A DNA stretch of 64,000 nucleotides from Blastomussa wellsi (taxonomy: Eukaryota > Cnidaria > Anthozoa > Scleractinia > Plerogyridae). The stretch lies in contig OX393568.1 of the NCBI GenBank assembly GCA_947652115.1, positions 11,385,576-11,449,575 of the forward strand, given 5' to 3'. Shown here piece by piece: positions 47,323 through 60,209 of this stretch. The translations under genes were made by a program, and so were the position numbers. Position 1 is the stretch's first letter. Each line of letters starts with the position of its first letter. Under the pieces are notes generated by a model that searched no databases, had not been told where the DNA came from, and was given only the letters and a program-made list of their open reading frames with translations.

Positions 47323-48512
47323 CTATGAGCTAACATGTGGAAAAAGCTTCTCCCATTTTTTGAAATGTGTAGCTTATTTTTCCGCCTTGCTGCTATCTTT
47401 TTTTCAGCATAGAATATCTCTCTGATCTTGGCCTTATAAACCCGTAAAGACGGATTCACAGATTTCAATTTACATTTATAAATATAAAACTTAGCTATTA
47501 ATATCATATGATTTAGAATAATAAAGTCCTCCTCTACATTAAAAACTCCAAAACAGATATCTGTTAATGTAAAGGATTGATGCTTAATGTTACATTCACC
47601 AAGCCAAGAACAGAAAGCTTCCCAAAACGTTCTTGTCACATTGCAGTTGAAAAATAGATGTTCGAAGGATTCAATCTCGTGTTGACAAAATGTACACAAG
47701 GGCGAGTCCGTCATTTTTAACCTAAACAATTTTTCATTGGTAAATACTATGTTATTTAATATCTTGTACTTGAATTCTCTAATCTTAGCTTCAATCGTGA
47801 CTGTGAAAGGCAAGGACTATATTTTCTTCCAGTCAAAGTCAAACTGTGGGAACTTTTCTTTAAACTTTTTTTGAGCAGTTGGAGGGACTTACTTCTTACT
47901 TTTAAATTCATTGTAAAGCCATTTGGACGAAACATTTGATAAAGCCACCTCAAAATCTTCCATTCTTAAATAAATTATGTTGTCGATATAAGAAGGGAGG
48001 TGTTGCGTGCTTTGTCTAATGATCTGTCTCCATTCACAAGGGATTGCGTCGACGATGCTCATTAATTTAAAAAGCTCTACTGGCGACAGATTTGCATATA
48101 ACACCTTCACACCCTTTAGGAAAATTCCAGTGTCCGAAATAAGATCACCAACAGTGACACTCTTAGTAAAACAATGTTTTTCAAAAAACGAGAACTTTTG
48201 AGTAGTAATATTCTAATTATTCCATATAACCTGATGGATAACATCCCCGTACGATTGTATCGAAGTCTGGTTTAAGAAGGACCAGGCGTCAAGACATTCT
48301 TTATAAAAGGTTGGAAGGTAAATAGGTAACTTTTTTGTATCAAAGTTACACTTAAGAATAAATTCGCCGTCTATCTGAGAGAGAAAATAATTCAGTGTTA
48401 TTTTCCAAGAGCTAGAGTTATTCTTATCCGCAAATCTTTTTAATACCATTACCCTCTGTGCACGGATCATCGACTGAATATTCAACATCCTAAGACCACC
48501 GTCTTCAATATC
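47323..48512 (-). pseudogene. LINE ORF2 C-terminal part with RT zinc-binding domain
   Basis: Reads from GGLRMLNIQSMIRAQRVMVL (48490) to the zinc-binding domain LCTFCQHEIESFEHLFFNC (about 47650-47710) and ends at the Polinton insertion in FFHMLAHSIG. There are stops near 48213 and 47890 and a frameshift near 47820. The last codons and the 3' UTR lie left of the Polinton at 25451-25600. Confidence 0.8.
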
Positions 48513-48515
48513 ATT

Positions 48516-49657
48516 AGGGACCTTAAGATACCCTGGACGCGGCCTAGGACGACGGCAACCGGAAGTAAATCCGCAAGGTCTTAGTTTTAATTTGCATAAA
48601 TGTCACGCCACTTGACGGCCTCCACCTCAGTTGTGGCGGCGACGAAGTTTATTTTGGCGGCCTCTCAGAAAGGTGAGTTATTTTTCCGAAATTTTCCATT
48701 GAATTAACAAGTCTTGCCCAAAATTTGCAAACATTATTATAAGAAAATAGATTCCTAAACTGTCTGGTTCATTTTTGTTTTCAAAATTCAGTCTTACCGA
48801 GCATATAGAGGGTTATTGTGAGAGCGTCAAGTCTTCAGAAGGAATCCGAGAAGCAGGTAAATTTGGGTAAAATTTCCTTGCTGCGTATTGCTTTATTTCT
48901 AATTTGAACCTTGATTTTTGTCGTGTAAAATTAATCAGTGGCAGTTTAGGACCGCTTTAGTAACTGATTTTGCATTATTTATATAATTTTGCCTGTTTGC
49001 GTCATTTTTCTTCGACTCGTGTTTTTAATACGATTGTTTTGATAAAAGTGGCGCAAAAGATTTGATTGAAATTCTACTTTCTCTTCCTTTAGTATGGCAA
49101 TGGAACGGTCAAACAACCACGACATTGCTCTCGCTCGGGAGGTTTTGTTGCCTGCAAGGGTATGAAAGCCTTCGAAGTAGCATACAGGTAGCTTCCATAC
49201 CCTCACAAACGGAGCCCTGGTTACATACAAAAGCATCAGGTATTTGTAAACGCTCTGCTAAATGCGGTAGATCGCGTTTATTAACACGGAACTCTGCTCT
49301 ACACTCCGAATCTGCCATTTCTTCGAGGTCAAATCTTTCGTACTCTTCATACGGTAACTCTAAGTTTTTCGAAAAGCTGCAGTCATAGAGGACCACGAAT
49401 TCTTCGTCAGAAATGATGTCAGCCAAATAAGATCCTGCTAGAAGCTCTCGGGTCTTCTTAAACGACGTCATAACAGCAAAACCGTCTGATTCCAGTGATT
49501 CTTTGATTGAATCCGTTTGTTGTTATGTGTTTCGGCGACCGCTTGCACAACGTAAATCTTAAGGCTCGTATTTCCCGCGCATGGCGGTCGCGACCCATGC
49601 CCTCTCGGACGTGACCGCGTTCTTAAAGTCCGCCGCGTCCAGTATCTTAAGGTCCCT
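48516..49657 (-). mobile_element. Non-autonomous Harbinger-type transposon in the LINE
   Basis: 1142 bp bounded by inverted repeats that start AGGGACCTTAAGATAC and, after a 2-base difference, continue TGGACGCGGC. The 3-bp att flanks it at 48513-48515 and 49658-49660; removing the element and one att restores the LINE frame. It codes only for an N-terminal transposase piece. The right part (48560-48680) is GC-rich with a gt-ag-like donor (aaaggtgagt). Confidence 0.8.
49109..49471 (-). CDS. N-terminal fragment of Harbinger transposase
   Basis: 120 residues. The segment YERFDLEEMADSECRAEFRV, then LPHLAERLQIPDAFVC and GMEATCMLLRRLSYPCR, is the helix-rich N-terminal region of PIF/Harbinger (HARBI1-type) transposases. 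The DDE catalytic domain is missing. It is either the first exon of a spliced gene or a truncated copy; no further exons are in the 1.1-kb element. Confidence 0.75.
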   Translation of the reverse strand: MTSFKKTRELLAGSYLADIISDEEFVVLYDCSFSKNLELPYEEYERFDLEEMADSECRAEFRVNKRDLPHLAERLQIPDAFVCNQGSVCEGMEATCMLLRRLSYPCRQQNLPSESNVVVV

Positions 49658-49660
49658 ATT

Positions 49661-51319
49661 GATAAGAGCGACACGTTTAATTTCGTCGTTACCTTTCCAA
49701 TTAAAACGGTAAATCAGACTGTTGATCTCTTTGACAAAGTCTTCTGTCACTGTAATCAGCGAAGCTTTACTCAAAACTTTGGGAATAGTGAACGCTTTAG
49801 CAATTTGTATCCTTCCTAGTAATGTAAGTCCTCTCCATTTCCACATATTCAATATGTCTTTAATAGACTTGATAATTGACTCACAATTTGCTTTCATCCT
49901 TAACGACACATTATAATCGAAAACTATTCTCAGAATTTTAATTGATGTTCGGATAATGAGTTTGACCAAGACGATGATTGCCAATGGCAAAGATTTCTGT
50001 TTTATCTTTGTTTACCTTGAGATTAGAGAATCTAGAAAACAACTCCAGAATCTAAACTAAACGGTGATATGACGCATTATCTCTCAGGAAGCAAGTCATA
50101 TCGTCGGCAAAAAGTGTTACTTTAATTTCTTCTTCCTTAACTAATATACCTTAAATTTCACTATCTTCTCGAATTTGGCACGCTAGAACTTCAAGGGTTA
50201 AGATGAATAATAAAGGTGACAAAGGATCGCCTTGTCTAACCCCACACCGAACTGGGAATAAGTCAGAAGTAAAGCCATTATTTAAAACACAACTGGTTAT
50301 ATTAGTATAGAACGTCTTGATCCACTTTAAAAAATGTGTTCCAAAGTTGAATTTTTTTAAGACTTTAAAAAGGAAGGTATGATTTAAAGAGTCGAAAGCG
50401 TTTGCAAAATCGACTGCCATGAGCACTCCTGCACAATTTGTAAACTGAGCAAAATCAAGTACATCTTCAATCGTCCGAACTCCGTCCGCTATTGATCTCC
50501 CCTTAATAAAACCATTCTGGTTATGATGAATCAGATTAGGTAGAATTTGTTCTAATCTTCTTGCAATTGCTTTAGATGCAATTTTGACATCCACGTTAAT
50601 CAAAGATATCGGTCTCCAGTTTTTGATAAATCGTCTATCTTTGTCTTTCTTTTCTAGCAAAGTAATCATAGCCTGTTTCTGGGAGTTTGATAGTTGTCCC
50701 TGTTCGTGAGCGAAATTTAATGCGTCGACAAGACACCTCCATGTGAGGTGCCAGGAGCCAAGATAAAATTCCACAGTCAGACCATCGTTTCCAGGAGTTT
50801 TATTTTTCTGAAAGGATTTTAATGCTTCCAAATATTCGTTAGTTGTAATTTTGTTTTCCAAAAACTCCCGCTGCTCGTCCGTCAACATTTTAATATTTAT
50901 ATTTCTCAGAAATCGGTCAGTCGATGCATCATCACCGTCAGTTGAATCGTAGAGATTTGCATAAAAATTATTTATTTCCGTCATTATTTGTTTCGGATCA
51001 GGTATGCATTCATCGTTTTATCCCTGTAGCTTTCTAATACAACTTTTTTTCTTTTTATAATTTTGTAAATTCAGGAAATATTTATTACTGTTTTCTCCAT
51101 GTTCGTACTAATTTACTCTTGATCGAATAATTGCCCCTTGAGCTATTCAGTTTGAAGGATTTCCAGGTCGTTTAAGTTTTCTGGGGTAGCATTTTCATCA
51201 CATTTTACTTGGCATTCTTTAATTTCTTTTTCTAACACTGACAATTTTTCTTCGCTTTTTGGCCTTCTGCTTACTGTATGAAATTGTTACATAGCGGATT
51301 TTGTACTTGATGAAGTCCC
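49661..51319 (-). pseudogene. LINE reverse transcriptase domain
   Basis: From the BEL insertion point (WDFIKYKIRYVTIS) leftwards: stops near 51240-51020, then an open part at 50984-50151 with KNKTPGNDGLTVEFYLGSW, KNWRPISLINVDVKIASKA, NQNGFIKGRSIADGVRTIED, AVDFANAFDSLN and RCGVRQGDPLSPLLFIL. The catalytic FADDMTCFLRD motif follows after a stop at about 50100. Further stops occur to 49661. Same L1/Tx1-like type as the LINE at 3841-5706 but a different copy. Confidence 0.85.
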
Positions 51320-51324
51320 AAAGG

Positions 51325-51894
51325 TGTCACGGCCGCATTGCGCGTGACACTGCGTTACATGACAGAAACTTACGTTGCGGTGGCTTGGGACCGAGCGGTC
51401 CCGGATTACCACGCTAGTTGAACGTTTCAGAACGTTTTCGCTGAGTTAGTCCTTTGAGTTGAACATTTCTACGGCTAAAAAGTATCAAGGAACGGATTAA
51501 GGGATAAGGTTTATGTCATTAACGGAACAAGGACACAGATGTAAGTTTTCAGAGTTACTGTTTCGCTTTATTGTATTGTAATTTCGTATCGCATCGAGCT
51601 CGCCTTTGTAATATTAGGTTTTCTGTTTTTCCTTTAGTTTTCTTTACCGCATCGCACCATCGCATCGCATCACATCACATCAGTTATATTATATCACATT
51701 GTTGTTAGTCGCATCAGTTACATCGCTATTAAGTTCCGATTGCATTATCAAGGCATTGTTCACAAGGAATCGTTTGTAAGGAATCTAGGAATCAATGGTA
51801 GCGTGTACAAGAATTTCTGTAAATTAAACTAAAGTTGTGTTTACATTGTACGGCTCATCGATTTGCAAGGTCCTGAGGCAGTTCTGCCGCCTTA
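51325..51894 (+). repeat. BEL/Pao 5' LTR
   Basis: 570 bp starting tgtcacggcc, ending ccgcctta; contains short repeats of the catcgcat type near 51650-51690. Confidence 0.9.
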
Positions 51895-52023
51895 TTCGTA
51901 AAGAAAAATCTACACATCAGCATTCTGCGTGTTTCGAAGGAGTTATTTGCTTTATTTACGTCGACTTTCTTTGGATTTTATTGGATTTGTGATAGAATTG
52001 TGGCGGGCTGATTAACTTCATGT

Positions 52024-55000
52024 ATGGCCGAAACTAGTTCCCAGTTTCACACGGACGGCTTCAATGTTCCAGGCAACTTTGAGGATTTCGAAGAAGAAAA
52101 CACCGAAAGGAAATCGGAGGAACAACTTCCTAGTCAATCCTCGAACACTGGCGAACTACAAGATTCTCTAGGCCCCCGAAGCCGCAATTTGACAGAAAAG
52201 GGTCTAGAAGAAAAGCGTAACAGACTAAAACAGCGATACACAAATGCTCTGCGGTCCGTATCCCGAAAAAGAACTGAGGTGTCCCAGCTAATGGTCGACG
52301 TCAACAACTTGCACCTCGTAAAGAATGAAACATCAAAATTGAATGACCTTATTGAACAGTACAGGGAAGCCTTTTCATCTTACTTCGAAGTGTTAACCGA
52401 TGAAGAGGATAAAAACTATGAACGTGTCCATTACGAGGACAAGGTCGAAGACATGACGGCATATTTGCAACCATTACACGCTTGGATATTACAGGCCGAG
52501 GCCCGCTTGACGGATCAGCTAGATGCAAGAAGTAGCAAAGGATCTGAACGACCGTCCAAGGCAAGTTCGAAGTTGTCCGCAAGAGACCGAGAGAGAGTCC
52601 GTCTAGCAGAGTTAAAGGCTGAAAGATCAATGCTTAAGCGAAAACAGGCTCTTCGTGCTGCAGGAGAAGACTTGGAACTGGAGATGGAAATAGCAAAGAC
52701 CGAAGCAAGGGAGAAGGCATTGAGTGAAATTGGTAAGGAACACGAGGCTCCCCCACCTCCACTTGACTCAGGTCCACCCTCAGTGGCTGCCTCATTTACA
52801 CCTATTGCATTAAAGTCTACAGCAAAATCGTCACCCGACAACGTTGCCGCGAGTCGCAACCCGCTTGGCTCCTCTGCCACCACTGAGATGTCGCCAGCTA
52901 TAAATACGGAGGTTAGCAGCTCTCCCAAGGATCCCAAAGCCACAGATTTCGCCCCTGGCATGTTCGCGGATGGAATTTCATCAACACCGTTGACTGGTAA
53001 TGGTCTCAGGGAAGCTTCTAGGGAAAGCAGTCATGGAGTCTCTGAAGCTCAGTCCCCTCAGCTAGCAGAACGTACCTTTCAGAATGTTATCGAGTTACAG
53101 CAGAAACAAAATGAGACAATTATTGCGACGCACCAACAGTTAACGGCTGCTATGACACTGCCTCAACCAACAATAACTAAGTTCACAGGTGACCCAATCG
53201 AGTACAAGACCTTTGTTATGGCCTTTGATACACGTATCCGCTCCAAGGCAACCACCAGTTCTGATCTCTTGTATTATCTAAATCAGCATCTTGAAGGTGA
53301 ACCGGCGGACCTTATTCAAGGATGTTTACACATGGCCCCAGAAGCAGGTTACACGGAAGCCAGACGACTGCTTCAGAAAGAATACGGGGACCCGTACAAG
53401 ATTTCCACTGCTTACCTCAACAAAATCATCCACTGGGCTCCTGTTAGATATGATGACAACCAAGGCTTGAAGCGACTGTCAATATTCTTGACAAAGTGTA
53501 ACATTGCTATGAAGAGTATTTCATACATGCGTGTGCTCGATCATGCACCAAATATGCAGTCGGTAGTCTCCAAGCTCCCAGCCAACTTGCAAGCTAAATG
53601 GAGAGATCAGGTGTTAAAGAAGAAGAGAAGGGAAGATGGTGTATCATGTTTTGCAGATCTTGCTGAATTCGTGGAGTATGCGTCAGAGTCTGCCAATGAC
53701 CCAGTGTTCGGCAAAGAAGCCCTGAGCAAGAGTAAGGAAGATGTTAAACCCAAAGAAAAGGAACCGCCCAGTAAGGGAAAAAGGCCACCAAGGAAACCAG
53801 TAGTTCCATGGAGACAAAAGGAAACCAGTTTTGTGACGACACCACTCGGAGCCGTTAAGCCCCCAGCTGTATACGGGGCCGGGCCTCCAATTTACTATGG
53901 TCACCCCCCATGTCACCTTTGCCGCCATACTCATGATTTGGATGACTGTGATTTATTCAACAAGAAGACACCAGAACTTAAGAGAGCCTTCTTGAGAGAA
54001 AGAAACATGTGTTTTGGATGCTACGGAACGAACCACATCTCAAGGAACTGCCCAAACAGACGGAAATGTAAATACTGTGGACGACTGCATCCCTCAGCCC
54101 TTCACATTAGTGGGTTCCAAATTCCACCAAGGGACAATAGTAAACGAGAGAATGACAAGGCAGTAGGCAATGCCTGCACCAACCTTCAATCAACCTCCTG
54201 TAATACCGCTAGACCTGCAGAATCAGTTGTGCTTCACGCCATTCTACCAGTATGTGTAAAGAAGAAAGGCAGCAATAAGACTATCACCACGTATGCCTTC
54301 TATGACAATGGCAGCAGTGGTTGCTTTCTAACTGAGAGTCTTAGAGAGAAGATGGGCGTTGGTGGCGAAAGGACACAGTTACAGCTGGGCACCATGCATG
54401 GCCAAAGGTTGATTACTACCACTGTCGTCTCCGACTTGGTGGTGACGGACATGGAAGGCAAGAATCCAGTTAAGCTACCACAGTCTTACACGACATTCGA
54501 AATACCAGTGACCGAACAGCAGATTCCTACCCCTGAGGAAGTCAAACGGTGGGAGCATCTTCGCAGTGTTGCCGAGAAGATGCCTGAGTTCATACCAAAC
54601 TTGGAGATTGGCCTATTAATCGGCAGTAATTGTCCTGCAGCTATGGAACCTCTAGAGGTTGTGCCAAGTGGTGACAAGGGACCATATGCAATGCGATTGC
54701 GCCATGGCTGGACTCTGTCTGGGCCTTTGTATGTAGAGAACATTTCAGGTCCTGGCAATGTTACTTGCCACAGAATCACGGTACGGGAAGTGGAGTCAGT
54801 CAAAGAGGTGATATCACCCCAAACCATACAGCAAATGTTTGAACTAGATTTCAATGATCACAAGTCTAGCCCTGATGAATACGGCTACTCCCAAGAGGAC
54901 AAGAAGTTCATCAGCAGGATAAAGGAAAATGTCCACCATCGCGACGGCCATTATGTAATACCACTTCCATTCAGAGACCCTCAGGTGACAATGCCAAACA

Positions 55001-58000
55001 ACCGGGTACAAGCGCTGAAACGAGCAACTTGGCAGAGAAAGAAGATGTTACGTGATGAGAGCTACCGAAATGACTATGTCAACTTTGTGAATGAAATGAT
55101 TGCAAAGGGTTATGCACAACGAGTGCCAGATGACCGTCTGGAAGCTAGCCCTGGCAAAGTATGGTACCTACCGCACCACGGTATCTACCACCCTAGGAAG
55201 CCTCAGAAGATACGTGTGGTCTTCGACTGTAGCGCTAGACACGAAGACACTTCCTTGAACGACCAACTAATGTCAGGCCCTGATCTTACCAACTCTCTGG
55301 TTGGAGTTCTTACACGCTTTCGCCAAGAGCCCGTGGCATTCATGGCGGATATAGAGGCGATGTTTCACCAGGTTCAGGTGCCCGATGACCAGCGTGACTT
55401 CCTCAGGTTCCTATGGTGGCCCGATGGCAATTTGGAGTTGCCCATCCAAGAATATCAGATGACAGTGCACCTCTTTGGAGCAGCTTCCTCCCCAAGCTGT
55501 TGCAACTTTGCATTGAAGGAGACTGCTAAGGACATGGAACATGAAAGTGGTCCAGTTGCAGCGGATACTATCCGCCGAAATTTCTATGTAGATGATTGTC
55601 TTCGTTCAGTTGAAGATGAACAGACGGCCATTGAGCTTATCCAAGGTCTACGTCAAACATGCGAGCACGGAGGTTTCAATTTGACAAAGTTTATAAGCAA
55701 TAGTCGTGCTGTTCTGGAATCTGTCCCAACGGAGAAGCGTTCTAAGGAAGCTAGAGACCTTGATCTGGGTTACGACCGCCTGCCTGTGGAACGTGCCCTT
55801 GGTGTGCAGTGGTGCGTGGAATCTGACGTCTTCAAGTTTCGTATAGTTGTTAATGATAAGCCGCCAACAAGAAGGGGCATCTTATCTGTTATCTCGTCAA
55901 TTTATGACCCATTGGGCTTTGTCTCGCCATTCACGCTTCCAGCCAAGAAGATACTTCAGGACCTTTGTCGTGAAGATATCGGATGGGATGACACCATTCC
56001 TGATCAGTACCAAACTAGATGGGCCAAGTGGCTAAGTGAGCTTCCTCTGCTGGAGAGATTCAAGGTAAACAGATGTGTCAAGCCGCCAGAGTTCGGAACC
56101 GTGACCTCCCAGCAGGTGCATCTCTTCTCTGATGCAAGTTCTATGGGATATGGAACTGTTGCTTATCTAAGGCTGTGTGATGACAGCAATCGCGTTCACT
56201 GTACATTCCTAATGGGGAAAGCACGTCTCGCACCGATCAAGTCAGTCACAATACCGCGTCTCGAGCTGACAGCTGCTACCACATCCATCCGAGTTGGAGA
56301 AATGTTGAAAAGAGAGGTGGATGGCAACCCAGAGTTTGTGTACCATACAGATTCCACCACTGTGTTGCGCTATATTGCTAATGAACAGCAACGGTTTCAT
56401 GTGTTTGTTGCAAACAGGGTGCAGCTTATCCGTGACCATTCACACCCGAATCAGTGGAAGTATGTATACAGTAAGGAGAATCCGGCAGATGATGCTTCAA
56501 GGGGCCTTAATGGACTTGCTCTTTTAGAAGGGCAGCGTTGGTTAGAAGGTCCAGAATTCTTATGGAAACCCGAGAGCGAGTGGCCGCAACAACCATTCAC
56601 GTTGGGCCAAGTCCCAGATGATGATCTAGAAGTGAGGAAGGTAACGATAAGCAGTGCAGTCAGCGTTAATCAGGTGGATAACGCCACAATCAAGCTGATC
56701 AATAGTTTTTCTGATTGGCATCGTTTGCGAAGGGCCGTAGCCGTGTTCCTGAGAGTTAAAGAGACATTGCGAAAGCGGCGTAACAAACGTTTAGATGTCA
56801 AGAGTGGAGCCACAAGTGGCGACAGAAACCCTGCAGACCAGAGATCACCTGCAACGACCGAGGAAGTCAAGTTTAAGAGTGCCGAAGAATTAGTGCCATA
56901 CTCACCTCTTACTGTACAAGATCTAACGACAGCTGAATTAGCTATTCTGAAGTTTGTTCAGGCTTCAGCCTTTAGCAAGGAAATCCACGCGCTCAAGGAA
57001 GGCGAGAAGAATAAGCTGCGAGGGCAGAAGAAAGGAGGTATAAAGAATGACAGTCCCATTCGTCGCCTCGACCCTTTCCTAGACAAGGGCATCCTCAGAG
57101 TTGGAGGTCGACTCAGACGTGCAGATTTGCCACTCGAGACGAAGCACCCAGCAATTTTACCGCGAAAGAGTCATGTTACCACTCTACTCATCCGTCACGC
57201 TCATAAACGGTTGGGCCATGCTGGACGTAGCCACGTCATTGCAAACCTTCGAGAGAGGTATTGAATCATCAAAGTTAATGCAGCAGTGCGCCATGTACTC
57301 TCAAAGTGTGTCTTCTGCCGCCGCAACCACGGCAAGCCAGGTGAGCAAAAGATGGCTGATCTACCCAAGGATCGCATCTCTCCAGCACCGCCATTTACAT
57401 ACACGGGTGTCGACTACTTTGGTCCCTTCTTAATTAAAGAGGGACGCAAAGAAGTGAAGAGGTACGGTGCCATCTTTACATGCTTGGTCAGCCGAGCAGT
57501 CCATATTGAAGTCGCAAGTACCCTCGAGTCAAGTTCATTTATTCAAGCACTTCGGCGCTTCATTGCACGACGTGGCCCAGTGAGGGAAATGAGAAGCGAC
57601 AACGGCTCAAATTTTGTCGGCACACGAAATGAACTGCTCCAAGCTATACAAGAGATGGATCATGAAGAAATCAGAGCCAAGTTACAGAGAGAAAACATTG
57701 ATTGGATCTTTAACCCACCCGCTGCCAGCCACATGGGCGGCGTGTGGGAGCGTCAGATCAAGTCTACAAGGAAGATTCTTGCTGGCTTAATGGATGAGTA
57801 TGGTCATTGCCTGGATGAAGAATCGTTCCGCACCCTCCTGTGTGAAGTGGAGGCTGTTATTAACTCTAGGCGCTTGACTACAGTGTCTGGAGAACCCGAC
57901 GATCTTGAACCGCTTACTCCCAATCATATCTTGACGACCAAGTCAACTGTCATCCTGCCACCCCCAGGGGAGTTCCAGAAGAACGATGTATACATGCGTC

Positions 58001-58320
58001 GTCGATGGCGAAGAGTGCAATATTTGGCAAATCTATTTTGGACTCGGTGGAAGAAGGAGTACCTCGTCGTGATGCAGGAAAGGCGCAAATGGCGACATCC
58101 CCAGCGTAGCCTGGTAGAAGGGGATGTCGTGATAATCCGAGAAGAGAATGTCCCACGTAATGCCTGGTCGATGGCCCTCGTTGTGCGAGCAGAGCCGGAT
58201 GCCCAAGGCCTTGTCAGATCTGTTGTCGTCAAAACGCGAGAAACTACGCTTAGAAGACCAATCAACAAGCTTGTCCTGATCCTGCCCAAGGAGGAACAGG
58301 AAGGAGATCAGGAGAAGTAA
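52024..58320 (+). CDS. BEL/Pao Gag-Pol, one in-frame TGA
   Basis: A single frame of 2098 codons, interrupted once by TGA at 57262-57264 where integrase would have a Trp. Gag: coiled N-terminus, DUF1759-like part (PTITKFTGDPIEYKTFVMAF), CCHC-like fingers (CFGCYGTNHISRNC, CKYCGRLHPSALH). Protease: FYDNGSSGCF. RT: IRVVFDCSARHEDTSLND, AFMADIEAMFHQVQ and RNFYVDDCLRSV. RNase H: HLFSDASSMGYGTVAY. Integrase: FTYTGVDYFGPF, MRSDNGSNFVG, ASHMGGVWERQIKS, then a DUF5641-type end (LFWTRWKKEYLVVMQ). The stop is the only visible defect. Confidence 0.95.
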
Positions 58321-58350
58321 ACGCCCCCCCGGACGTTTAGGGGCCGGGAA

Positions 58351-58920
58351 TGTCACGGCCGCATTGCGCGTGACACTGCGTTACATGACAGAAACTTACG
58401 TTGCGGTGGCTTGGGACCGAGCGGTCCCGGATTACCACGCTAGTTGAACGTTTCAGAACGTTTTCGCTGAGTTAGTCCTTTGAGTTGAACATTTCTACGG
58501 CTAAAAAGTATCAAGGAACGGATTAAGGGATAAGGTTTATGTCATTAACGGAACAAGGACACAGATGTAAGTTTTCAGAGTTACTGTTTCGCTTTATTGT
58601 ATTGTAATTTCGTATCGCATCGAGCTCGCCTTTGTAATATTAGGTTTTCTGTTTTTCCTTTAGTTTTCTTTACCGCATCGCACCATCGCATCGCATCACA
58701 TCACATCAGTTATATTATATCACATTGTTGTTAGTCGCATCAGTTACATCGCTATTAAGTTCCGATTGCATTATCAAGGCATTGTTCACAAGGAATCGTT
58801 TGTAAGGAATCTAGGAATCAATGGTAGCGTGTACAAGAATTTCTGTAAATTAAACTAAAGTTGTGTTTACATTGTACGGCTCATCGATTTGCAAGGTCCT
58901 GAGGCAGTTCTGCCGCCTTA
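58351..58920 (+). repeat. BEL/Pao 3' LTR
   Basis: 570 bp, matching the 5' LTR base for base where I compared it. Confidence 0.9.
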
Positions 58921-58925
58921 AAAGG

Positions 58926-59798
58926 ACCCTGGGATCTTGAATATCTTTTCCTTCTTCCAGCCAATCGTTATATTTATCGTTTACTAAATTAATGTAATCT
59001 TCGTCCTCTAAAAGACTGGAATTAAACTTCCAAAAAGACGGTCCTCTTCCCGTTTCTTCAATTCCATTTATATGTATTGAGATAGCGGAATGATCTGTTC
59101 TTATTGCTGTAATAATATCAACATTCTCTACTTCTTCTTGGATATTGCTGCTAATTAACCAGAAATCCAAACGACGCTGTACTACTGGGTTCTTCTGTCT
59201 CCATGTAAAGCGCCTGACATCTGGATTTCTAAGCCTCCATATATCGATCAAATCAAAAGCTGAACACAAGTCCTCAATCTGTTTACAAGACTCTTTTACT
59301 TGTGGCTTACCCCCGGAACCATCCAAGTGGGCATCAAGGATAACATTAAAGTCGCCTCCAATAATAAGTTCGCAATTTTCCTCTAATTATATTTCTTCAA
59401 TCTGTTTTTGAATTTCAGCGAAGAAAACGCACTGGTCTTTAATCTTATTAGGCGCATAAATATTGATCAAAACAAACGGTTCGCTTTGAATAAGGCCCTT
59501 TAAAATAATAAATCTCCCCTGCTCATCTTCTCTATGAAATTTTATCTCATAATCAAATTTCTCTCTGAAAAGAATCATGACTCCCTTGCTGTGTTTCGAC
59601 CCGTGACTGAAGAAAATATCACCCCTCCACTGTGACTTCCACAAATTAACAACTCCTGGGGTACTGTATGTTTCTTGTAAAAGAACGATATCCGATTTCT
59701 CTTTCGCTAGCCAATTAAACAATGCTTTTCTTTTATCTAGAGAACGAATCCCTCGAACATTTAAGGATAACATTTTAAAGTTTAAATTACGTTTCATA
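58926..59798 (-). pseudogene. LINE ORF2 endonuclease domain
   Basis: An APE-type endonuclease starts near 59798 or 59774. MLSLNVRGIRSLDKRKALFN, IVLLQETYSTPG, SHGSKHSKGVMILFREK, FVLINIYAPN, IIGGDFNVILD, DFWLISS and TDHSAISIHI appear in order. A TAA at about 59387 interrupts an otherwise open frame. The BEL element cuts it at 58926, and the sequence resumes at 51319. Confidence 0.85.
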
Positions 59799-60209
59799 AA
59801 AGCACAGAACCAGCATAAAATTTGATAATGCACCAGCGGAGCAATAAATATATTCGAAAAGCACCCGCACACATGCAGCTGAAGTAGTAGGTGTCGCACA
59901 CGCCCCCAAAATTACACAATACGCAATTAACACACTAACATTATCAAATAGTAACGTTGAGAAAATAACAAAGCTACTACACACAAGTTTAACATTAAAA
60001 AAGTAGCCAGCAAAAGCTGTTAAGTATAAAGCTACTAACAAAAAGGGTCTTGCATTTCTCATAACACGCATAACAATACGATTACAAACTCCGGTTTGGA
60101 AGATTAGCATATTTAAATTTGAACGCAGTCTTTGCATGACCGAAGTTTTAGTCTTCAAAAGAAAAATGTTTATTTGACCATCGTTAGAAAAAAAACAACA
60201 ACAGTTTAT

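Larger units (their letters stand above)
51325..58920 (+). mobile_element. BEL/Pao retrotransposon with paired LTRs
   Basis: 7596 bp. The 570-bp LTRs at 51325-51894 and 58351-58920 look identical. The 5-bp duplication aaagg is at 51320-51324 and 58921-58925. It lies between the endonuclease and RT parts of the LINE. The polypurine-like aggggccgggaa precedes the 3' LTR. Confidence 0.95.
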
